Shown here piece after piece: positions 19,201 through 29,000 of a DNA stretch of 64,000 nt (position 1 is the stretch's first letter; the number at the start of each line of letters is the position of its first letter). This DNA comes from Ancylothrix sp036704045 (GTDB lineage Bacteria; Cyanobacteriota; Cyanobacteriia; Cyanobacteriales; Oscillatoriaceae). The notes under the pieces were generated by a model. That model did not search any database, was not told the DNA's origin, and saw only the letters and a program-made list of their open reading frames with translations. The stretch is taken from NCBI GenBank assembly GCA_036704045.1, contig DATNQM010000042.1:124001-188000 (forward strand), read 5' to 3'. Made by a program: the position numbers and the translations under genes.

Positions 19201-21183
19201 TTAACTGTTTAAAAAAACCGTACCCGAATTAATTTCTTGCATAAAATCACCAGGATTTAAACCTTGGGCCATACTTCCTAAAGGCGGCAAAGCAGCCCTG
19301 GGAGAGGCCGACCGTTGAGCCGAAGGAGCAACCTGGATTCCAGAGCGACTTTTGCCTTGACCACGCAATCTTTTACCAAAATCAACCCGCTTTGCTTGAG
19401 CAGTCGTATAAGCCTTGGTATCCTTGGGAACTTGTTTAAGCGTTTTAATCGCCCCAGTATAATCTTTTACCTGGGCTCGCTTATAAGCTTGTTGTAGTAA
19501 ACGCTGTCCAATTACCTCATTTCTAATTTGCTGTTTTTGCTGATACTCATCAATTTTTAGTTTAATTTTTGCCGAATTTGGTAAACCTTTAGGAATTTGA
19601 GAAAGAACCTTAATCGCCCCAGCAAAATCTTTTGCAATAGCTTTTTCGCTTGAAAGCTTTATTAAATTGTTAACTTCTGGAGTCAAGGCAACGGTTGCTT
19701 GTTTAACCATTGGCTCAACTTGTTTATGCAAAGAGGGAAGCGCCGGTAACTTTGAAGCTTCTGTTAATACATCACGCCAACGTTTTTCTGAACTAGCTTT
19801 TTTGATTTTAGCAACTTGTTGATTTGCCAAATTTAAAGTTTTTTGCCACTCCAGCGCGGCATCTTTGGCTTGATAATAAGCTGCACTATAACGAGGAACT
19901 TCGGTAGCTAATTGAATTGCTTCTTTAAGATCACCGGCTTTATACTCTTGCGTTGCTTTCGCAAATGTATCTAAACCAGGATCAATGGGCGCAGCTAGTA
20001 AAAGGTTATACATCCCAAAGGCAATCGCCACCGCATTTGCACCCATCCCTGCGGCTAATCCGAGTGTTGTTACTACGCAGCCGGCAGACAGCCGAGATTT
20101 AGGTTTACGAGGATTCTTTGCTTTAATCTCTTTGCCCTTTTTCTGGAGATTTAAAGGCAAGTTATCTTGTTGATTTTCTATAACAGGATGAAGGTTAGAA
20201 GTTAAAGATTCTTCTTTTTCTTCTACGACAGAAAGGGTGCTAGAGGTAAGATATTCTTCTTGGTTTTCCTCTAGCAAAGTAGGGGTACTAGCAGGAATAG
20301 ATTCATCGCTTAGCCATAGATCACGCGTCAAATCTTGATCATCAAATACCATTTCTGTAGCTACATCTACGGCTTTATTTTCTTCTTCTTGACTACTAAA
20401 AAATGACCACAAGTTGCCCCAAAATTGACTGTCATAATAGGAAGATAACTCCTCTTCACTCATGCCGGTTTGGGCGCGCATCCCAATTAAGGCTAGGGCA
20501 TAAATATCACTTTTTGCCGAAGGTTGATAAAGCGAATCAAAACTAAACGGTAAATAAGGATTTTTTCCAGAAAAAGTTAACTTAGATGTGGCGGGTGAAT
20601 TATTTTCTTCTCCTGCAAAATCTGAATTTTCGGATAAAGTAAAATTGTTGAAGGGTGGTAGCCAGACATCTTTACTAAGGGCAAAATTGGTGATAACTAA
20701 CTTGCCATCAGAAACCCGACGAATAATTTTTTCTGGTTTAAGTTCGCCATGAAGCACGCCCAAACTATGAGCATACTGTAAGACGCCCATCATCTCTTGG
20801 AGCATTTCTGTTACATTGTCTTGGCTCCAAGGTTCACCTGATATTAATTCATCAGATAAAGGTTGACCTTCGATAAATTCTTCAACCCAATAAAAGTTTT
20901 TTCCTTGATAAAAAATAGCTAATAAAGTTGGAATTTGTTGGTGAAGTCCTAGGAGTCTTAAAGTTTCGCCAAATTGCCCCAGAACTTCCCATGCTTCTGA
21001 CCAGTTATTGAGGTAACTTTCGGGAATTTCAAGTTCTTTAACAATACATTTGGGCTGGCCGGTTTGGGCTGTATCGAGCGCTAAGTAAGTAGTTGGAACC
21101 GATGGAGTTTCCAAGATTTTGATTACTTTGTAACGCCCATCTAATAACGTGCCTAACAGAGGCTTTAACATTAATTTTGACAT
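19201..21183 (-). CDS. Membrane-anchored Ser/Thr pseudokinase with helical-repeat tail
   Basis: The 660-residue protein starts with a Ser/Thr kinase fold (about 10-265 from ATG 21183). The VAIK-type Lys49 (CIVKEL) and the SDIYALALIGMRAQTG C-lobe segment are present, but the glycine-rich loop is lost, HRD is HGE (145-147) and DFG is NFA (166-168), so catalysis is unlikely. An acidic linker leads to a basic patch and one long hydrophobic segment (about 366-398), then three to four TPR-like helical repeats, the last containing DYTGAIKTLKQVPKDTKAYT, and a short tail NPGDFMQEI. The next gene on the strand, 21424-22317, repeats this membrane-plus-tail module. An in-frame GTG at 21198 is a less likely start. 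Function unknown; a scaffold or sensor role is inferred. Confidence 0.82.
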   Translation of the reverse strand: MSKLMLKPLLGTLLDGRYKVIKILETPSVPTTYLALDTAQTGQPKCIVKELEIPESYLNNWSEAWEVLGQFGETLRLLGLHQQIPTLLAIFYQGKNFYWVEEFIEGQPLSDELISGEPWSQDNVTEMLQEMMGVLQYAHSLGVLHGELKPEKIIRRVSDGKLVITNFALSKDVWLPPFNNFTLSENSDFAGEENNSPATSKLTFSGKNPYLPFSFDSLYQPSAKSDIYALALIGMRAQTGMSEEELSSYYDSQFWGNLWSFFSSQEEENKAVDVATEMVFDDQDLTRDLWLSDESIPASTPTLLEENQEEYLTSSTLSVVEEKEESLTSNLHPVIENQQDNLPLNLQKKGKEIKAKNPRKPKSRLSAGCVVTTLGLAAGMGANAVAIAFGMYNLLLAAPIDPGLDTFAKATQEYKAGDLKEAIQLATEVPRYSAAYYQAKDAALEWQKTLNLANQQVAKIKKASSEKRWRDVLTEASKLPALPSLHKQVEPMVKQATVALTPEVNNLIKLSSEKAIAKDFAGAIKVLSQIPKGLPNSAKIKLKIDEYQQKQQIRNEVIGQRLLQQAYKRAQVKDYTGAIKTLKQVPKDTKAYTTAQAKRVDFGKRLRGQGKSRSGIQVAPSAQRSASPRAALPPLGSMAQGLNPGDFMQEINSGTVFLNS

Positions 21184-21423
21184 AGAACAACTTTCCACAG
21201 CCGCTCTTAATAAATCGTTAATAAGGTTTTATTTTTTTGGGATTAGGGATTGTGATACCAATGCCAAAAAAATAGTTAAAACAATTAAGGGTGCAAAATG
21301 AATGCACCCCTGTTCTGCTGATTTTGGTTTTCGGTGATTAGCTGTTAGGCTATTGCACCGCTAAAAAAATCTTTGAGACCTTGAGTTTTTTCTCAGCCTG
21401 TAAGGCAGAACTATCAACTACTT

Positions 21424-22317
21424 TCAGCCCCCCAATTGGGTTTTCGGGATAGAAAATACAACTGGCTGAGTCGAAATTTCTTGAGGAATGTCGCCAGGAT
21501 TGAGAAGTGTAGCGGCTGGGTTGAGAGCGACTTGAGGAAATTTATTATTAGCAGCAATTAACTGGCGCTGTTTTTTGCTATACTCAGCGACTTTAAGCGG
21601 TACTTTTGTATAAGCTTTAGTGTCTTTAGGAATTTGTTTGAGCCAATTGAGCGCAGCGTTAAAATCTCTTGTTGATGCTTTGTTATAGGCAGTTTGCAAG
21701 AGTTTGTGGGCTTCGACTTCGCGGGATAGTTGTTGGTTTGGGTGTTTTTGTGAAAAAGTCTGGGCTCGTTGGTCAAAAGCTTGTAATCTACGGTCTGGTT
21801 CTACTTGTAATTGAGAGCCAGAACTTTGTGCTATCTCACTTTCCGGGGCTTGGGGATAGGCGGACATTAAATAACCGCCAATAGTGAGAGCTAGTAAATT
21901 AACGGCCACACCGGCACTAATGGCAGTGCGGGGGGATACGCGAATTTCGTTGGTTTCGGCCACTGGTTCTAGGACGCTGGGAGTGGTGGCCGGTGGGACT
22001 GGTTCGGAGTTTTCTTGGGGGTTACTATAGGCACGAAAAAAGCTTAATCTTCCGCAACCATCATCTTTTAGATAATGGAATACTTGGCGATTGTTGGTGG
22101 TGGTTTGTTGTTGCCAAATTAATGCTGGGGTCTTTTCTTGTGGGGGAAAATTTGAGGGTTGGGGACTGACTGACTCGACGGTTCCCATTACAACGGATAC
22201 TTCAAGGGATTGGTTTTCAGAAAGGGGAGAATTTTGGCCAACTAAAATGCCGGTTTCCATTCTCACAAATTGATTATCCTGTTTTTTTCTCAGACTTTGA
22301 GTCATTTTGTATTCCAT
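21424..22317 (-). CDS. Membrane protein sharing the tail module of the adjacent pseudokinase
   Basis: The 297-residue product has an N-terminal cytosolic part (1-130) without recognised domain, one transmembrane helix (about 136-158, NLLALTIGGYLMSAYP), then a helical region with AYNKASTRDFNAALNWL and PKDTKAYTKVPLKVAEY, and a tail NPGDIPQEIST. These C-terminal motifs match those of the pseudokinase encoded 240 bases downstream, so the two are partial paralogues: same anchor, repeat and tail, different heads. AGGAAG lies about ten bases before the ATG. Whether the genes are co-transcribed is unclear given the gap. I know no named family for the N-terminal half. Confidence 0.75.
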   Translation of the reverse strand: MEYKMTQSLRKKQDNQFVRMETGILVGQNSPLSENQSLEVSVVMGTVESVSPQPSNFPPQEKTPALIWQQQTTTNNRQVFHYLKDDGCGRLSFFRAYSNPQENSEPVPPATTPSVLEPVAETNEIRVSPRTAISAGVAVNLLALTIGGYLMSAYPQAPESEIAQSSGSQLQVEPDRRLQAFDQRAQTFSQKHPNQQLSREVEAHKLLQTAYNKASTRDFNAALNWLKQIPKDTKAYTKVPLKVAEYSKKQRQLIAANNKFPQVALNPAATLLNPGDIPQEISTQPVVFSIPKTQLGG

Positions 22318-23036
22318 AAAAATTATCTTCCTTTAATGGGGTTGCTAAAAATCACCGCACTCTTAAAATAATGTTGGTTATGAAGGTTGAGGCGATTTTT
22401 CACAAAAACTTCTAGGCTACACTTTACCGTAAACTCTACGGATGATCGGGAGAGGGGCTTGACCCACTCTTTTAGTGTGGGGCTATTGGTGTCTTTGCTT
22501 TAGGGTTTTTTACAATTTGTTAAAAATGGATGGCTTTAAGATAGAAATTAAAAGCTAGTTTAAAAGTTAGCTGGTTTTATTTAAGGGTTTGATTGCTAAA
22601 TTTTTACAATATTCCTATGGGTTATCAGGTTAGGAGTTCCTGATGCAAGTTATGAAACTTTGTTATTAGTAGGTTAGTCAAAAAAATTTAGTAGGTTTTT
22701 TAGGGAAAAAATTTATAAAACTGTCAATTTTAGAGGGAAGACAATATTTTGGTCAAGGTTCTTTATAAAAGCTTTGAAAAAAAAACAAGCGAACAAGCTC
22801 TAAAGAAGCTTATAAGCGAGCAACTTAACTCATTCTACCGGCAAAAAATTACAGCCATGCTTTAAACTTGAGTTATCCCCTTTAAGGTATAAACGCACTG
22901 AACCAATAAAATTTTTATTCCCTAGTATGGATTTCTTGATCCATCGTATTTAGCTGGAAGCATCGCAACAAAGTGTAGCCAGCAAAATTGTAGCTTTCAG
23001 TTTTTTTCAAAATTCACTTGTTTTTTGAATACTGCA
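22318..23036. other. Intergenic region upstream of the giant sensor kinase
   Basis: About 720 AT-rich bases between divergently transcribed genes. A weak hairpin CCCACTC-TTTTA-GTGTGGGG lies at about 22470-22489. No RNA gene, repeat or open frame of note was recognised. It must hold promoters for both flanking genes. Confidence 0.45.
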
Positions 23037-26000
23037 ATGATAAACAAATATTCAGCCCATATTTTAATTGTTGATGATAGTCCAAGCAATTTACGGTTTT
23101 TATCAAAAATTTTAACTGACCAAGGATATAATGTTCAAAGAGCGATCTCAGCGACTGTAGCACTTAATGCTGTAAAAGCTAAGTTGCCCGATATTATTTT
23201 GCTTGATATTCTTATGCCAGAGATTAATGGCTATGAACTTTGTGAACTTTTAAAATCGCAACCAGAAACTAAAAATATTCCGATTATTTTTATTAGTGCT
23301 CTTCAAGAAATAAGCGCTCAAATTCAAGCTTTTGAAGCGGGGGGAGTAGATTATATTACAAAACCTTTTCATATTGACGAAGTTATAATTAGGGTTAAAA
23401 ATCAATTAAATTTGCGATTTTTTCAAAAGGAAATTAGCGAACAAAATGCCCGTTTACAACAAGAAATAAAAGAACGTCAGCGCGTTGAAATTGAGTTAAA
23501 AAACAGAGAAAAGCTTAATGAATCTATTTTAAACAGCGCGGCGGTGGGCATTTGTTTGACTGATGAAAACGGCTATTTTGTGGAAGTAAACCCGGCCTAT
23601 TGTGAATTGTATGGCTATACAAGAGAAGAGTTAATTGGTCAATCTTTTACGATTCATTTTCCTGGTTCCGATGCCTCAGAAATTGCGTTTATTGTGCAAC
23701 AATATAAGAAGTTTATTTGTACTCTTACGGAGAATAAAACAGGAAAATATTGTGTTTTTCGCAAAGATGGCTCTCAACTTATAGTTGATACTACTAGAGG
23801 CATTTTTCAACAAGAAGACGGACAAATTTTTGTTGTAACTTCTGTCAGAGATATTACAGAACGTCATAGAGCAGAACTAGAAAAAAATCGTTTAGTAGTT
23901 TCATTGCAAAAAAGCAAAACTTCCCTAGCCGCAGCCCAAAGAGTTGCCCATATAGGAAGTTGGGAATATAACCTTAATACAGGCAAAGTTACTTGGTCAG
24001 AAGAACTATTTAATATTTTTGGAATAGAACCAAACTCGCGTGAGTTAAGCTATACAGATGTAATTAATTTAATTTATTATGAAGACCGCAAAAATTTTCA
24101 AAATATTGTTAAAGATGCTCTGCAAAATGCCAGTTTATACGAACTAGAATTTCGTATTTGTACTCCAGACGGTCAAATTCGCTATGTGGAAGGAAGAGGA
24201 GAACCCGTCATCCGTCAGGGAATGGTGATTGAGTTGTTTGGTACTGCAATGGACATTACGACTCGCAAGCAAGTAGAACTGCAACTACAAAAACAATTTT
24301 ACCGTAGTAAACTGCTCAGTCAAATTACAGAAAAAATACGCTCTGAACTAAAACCTAAGAACATATTTGAAACGGCTGCAATTCAATTAGGAAAAGCTTT
24401 TCGATCCAGTCGTTGTTTAATTTATACTTATATTGAACAGGCCAGTCCAAAAATTACTCTTGTAGCAGAATATGTAGTTTCTGATTGTGAATCTTTGTCA
24501 AATTCTAATTTAAATCTTAGCGACAAAACTCATATTCAACAGTTGTTGATGAGTGAAGAAGCTAGAGCTTACAACGATGTAGAAAAAGATCAAATTTTAA
24601 AAAAAGAAATAGAAATAAGTAAGCAATTTAAAATAAAATCCATGTTAGAAATTCGCACATCTTATAAAGGAGAAGCGAACGGAATAATTAGTTTTCATCA
24701 ATGCGACAATTACCGTGTATGGACAGAAGAAGAAATTGATTTTTTAGAAGCCATTGCAGCGCAATTAGGAATCGCTATTGCTCAGGCTAAATTGCTAGAT
24801 AAAGAACAACAAGATCGAATTGAACTGGATCGGCAAAATTTACAACTTCAGGAAGAAATTAATTGTCGGGCTATTACGGAAAATGCTCTAATTCAAAGCG
24901 AAAGTAAATATCGTGCCTTGGTGGAATCATCGCAAGATATTATTTGGTCTGTAGATACGGAAGGTAGATATACTTTCATTAACCAAGCGGTTCAACAAAT
25001 TTACGGTTACGAACCGGCTGAAATGATTGGACATTTAATGACAGAATTTTTGCCATCAGAACAAATTGCTAAAGAGAAAAATATTTTAGAACGCCTTTTG
25101 CAAGGAGAATCAATTTTTCATTATGAAACTACTCATTTGAGAAAAGACGGAAAACCTATTTCTCTACTTTTAAATGCTTTGCCATTACAAGACAAAGAAG
25201 GAAAAATAATTTCGATCACCGGCACTAATAGTGATATTACCGAACGCAAACAAAGAGAAGAAGCCTTAAAATTAATAGTCGAGGGGACTGCTTCTACTAC
25301 TGGCGATGCTTTTATGAGTTCTTGCGTGCGTTATTTAGCAGAAGTTTTACAAGTAAAATATGCCTTAATTGGTCAATTAATAAACGGTGATAAAAATACA
25401 CTTCATATACTTTCTCTGTGGCAAGGAGAAACCTGGGGTGCTAGTATGCTTTGCGACACATCATCAACTCCTTGCTCTCAAGTTTTAGAAGGAAAACCTT
25501 ATTTTTGTGCTGACTCGGTGCAAACTTTGTATCCAGAAAGTGAAGAATTAGTAATCTTTAATGCCGAGAGTTATTGGGGAGTTCCCTTATTTGATTTTCA
25601 AGGAAAAGTAAGTGGAATTTTGGCTGTATTAGATACAAAACCGATGACTTATGATGTCGGTGCCGAATCTATTTTAAAAATTTTCGCAGCGCGTGCGGGT
25701 GCAGAAATTGAACGCAAACGAGTGGAAGAAGAACTGCTAGAAAGCCAAAAACGCCTTAGTACCCTTGTCACCACCAACGCAGACGGATTAATTGTGGTGG
25801 ATAGCTTAGGTATTGTGCAATTTATGAACCCAGCTGGTGAAAAAATATTAGGACGAAAAGCTCCAGAAATGATCGGGAGATTATTTGGAATTGGCACACA
25901 CCCAAATAAAACAACTGTCATCGACATTCCTCACCGCACCGGTGAAATAATTACCGTTGAAATGCAGGTAGTTGATATTGTTTGGCAAAGCGAAAATGCT

Positions 26001-29000
26001 TATCTAGTTTCTCTGCGAAATATTAGCGAACGTAAACAAGCAGAAAGTGAAATTCGCTTGTTATTAGAAACGACCCAAGCTATTAGCCGGTGTGAGGATA
26101 TTAGCAGCGCTCTTGCTGTTATTTTACGTTTAATTTGTACTACAATAAATTGGGATGTGGCAGAAGCATGGATACCTTCAAGTAATGAAAAATTTTTAGA
26201 ATACAGTCCTGGGTGGTATCGCCACCAAGAAGTATTTCAAGAATTACGTTCTCACCAAGAAAACATCAAATTTGCAGCAGGTGAAGGTTTACCAGGTCGC
26301 GTTTGGCTTTCTCAAAAAGCAGAATGGATAGAAGATATTAGTAGTAATAGCGAAGTCTCAGAATTTTTAAATTTAGACATAACTAAAAAAATCGATTTAA
26401 AGTCTTATTTTGGAATTCCAATTGTAGCTAACAATAAAGTTATTGCTGTTTTAGTATTTTTTAAATGTAAAAAAACTCCAGAAACACCTCGCTTACTGGA
26501 ATTAGTAACGGCTGTCGCCACGCAATTAAGTTCTTTAATTCAGCGGAAAAAAGCAGAACAAGCGTTGCGAGAAAGTGAAAGACGTTTTCGGGCTATTTTT
26601 AACTCAACTTTCCAATTTATAGGCTTGCTAACAACGGATGGTATTTTATTAGAAGCCAATCAAAGCCTTTTAAACTTTGCAGGAGTTACAGAAAAAGAAG
26701 TTGTAGGATTACCTTTTTGGGAAACAGATTTTTGGAACATTTCAGAGTCCTCACGCACCAATGTTAAACAAGCTATTCAACGGGCTGCATTGGGAGAATT
26801 TGTGCGCTATGAAGTTGAACTGCTTGGGGCTGAAGAAACTCCTATCACAATTGACTTTTCTCTTAAACCTATTTTTCATGAAGAAACTGGTCAAGTTGTA
26901 ATGCTTATTCCTGAAGGACGTGATATTACAATTGCCAAAGCTTTACAAAAAGAATTAACTCTAAGAGAACAACAACTAGATGCCTTTTTCTCCTCAGCAC
27001 CTGTGGGTTTAGCATTTTTTGATAGCCAGTTGCGTTATGTAAAAATTAATGAATTACTTGCTCAACTTCATGGATTACCAATAAGTGAACATATTGGAAA
27101 AACTCCTGGCCAAATCATCCCTAAACTTGCCATTACAATTGAAACTAACTGCCGCAAAATTCTTGAAACCGGCACTCCTTTAATTAACCTAGAAATCTCC
27201 ACAGACAGTCCTAAATTACCCGGTATTATCCGCGACTGGATTATTAGTTATTTTCCCATTCCTGGGGAAGAAAATCAACTTTTTGGAGTGGGTGCTGTGG
27301 TTATGGAAATTACAGATCGTAAACGAGTTGAAGCCGCTTTACGCTCAGCCACAGAACGCTTACAACATTTACTTGGCACCAGCCCAGGGATTATTTTTAG
27401 CTGTCAGCCCTCCATAGAACAAACCACAACTTTTATTAGTGAAAATGTGACCGTAGTTTTGGGATACGAAGCTGTTGAATTTTTGGCAGATCCTCATTTT
27501 TGGATTAACCATATTCACCCCGAAGATAGAGAACGTATTGTTGCTGAATTACCTGAACTTTTAGAAAATTATTCTCATTCCCACGAATACCGTTTTCTGC
27601 ATAAAAACGGCGAATATCGCTGGTTATATGTTCAACAGCGTCTTGTTTCTAATCTTCCCAATAATAACCCCCAAGAAATTGTCGGTTATGCAGTAGATAT
27701 CACCGAACGCAAACGTGCTGAAGATGCTCTCAGTCAAAGTGAAGCTACTAACCGTGCTTTGTTAAATGCGATTCCTGATATGATGTTTCGGAGTAAAGTT
27801 GATGGCACTTTTGTTGATTTTAAACCGCCTAAACATATTCAAACCATACTTTCTTATGATAATTTTTTGGGCAGTAATATTCAGGAAGTTTTGCCAGGAA
27901 AATTAAGTGAGCGAATTTTAAAAGCTTCTGAACAAACCTTGTTAACCGGCATGGTACAAGTTTTAGAATATCAATTAGAAATAGGTTCAGATATTTTTGA
28001 TTATGAAGCTCGTATTGTGCCTTGTGGTCATGATGAAGTTATTTCAATGGTACGAGATATTTCAGAGCGTAAACGTTCGGAAAAAGCGTTAAGAGAAAGT
28101 GCAGAAAGAGAACGCGCCGTTGCACGAGTAATTGAAAGAATGCGCGAAACTCTGGATTTTGAAACAATATTTAGCTCTACAACTCAAGAATTACAACACG
28201 CCCTTAGTTGTGATCGCGTTGTTGTTTATCGTTTTAATTCGGACTGGACTGGAGAGTTTGTTGCTGAATCAGTTGGGGAGGGTTGGTGTCAATTAAAGCA
28301 AGAACAATACAAAGATTCTTTTTTAACATCTAATACTGTAGGAGGAGAAAATTGCCTAATTAGAAACATGAAAAATGAACCAGATGTTATAATTAACGAA
28401 GTTCAAAAAATTTCTGAAAAATTTTATAAAGAACTTAATTCTTTTCGTTCTGTATCTGATATTTATAAAGCAGATTTTGAGGATTGTTACCTCGATCTTT
28501 TAAAACGATTTCAAGCCAGGGCGTACATTATTGTGCCTATTTTTTGCGGCAGTAAACTTTGGGGATTGTTGGGCAGTTATCAAAATTCTGGCCCCCGCAA
28601 TTGGGCTAGTCCAGAAATTAATATGGTTGTTCAAATTGGTGCTCAATTGGGTGTCGCTTTACAGCAGGCAGAATTATTTGACCAAACTCAAAAACAATCA
28701 GCAGCGTTACAACAAGCACTTTTTGCTGCCGATGCCGCAAACCGCGCTAAAAGTGAGTTTTTGGCTTCCATGAGTCATGAGTTGAGAACCCCCCTAAATG
28801 CAATTTTAGGCTTTACACAAGTGATGAGCAGAGATGGATCTTTGAACCTACAACAGCAGGAAAATTTGGGAATTATTAATCGGGCCGGTGAACATTTGTT
28901 AAACTTAATTAATGATATTTTAGAAATGTCAAAAATTGAGGCCGGTCGCACCACCCTTAATATTACAGGATTTGACTTATTTCGATTTCTGAAAAACCAG

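Noticed and set aside
22440..22500. Possible riboswitch-like hairpin
   Set aside because: Only one weak stem, far from the next start, no conserved aptamer core recognised.
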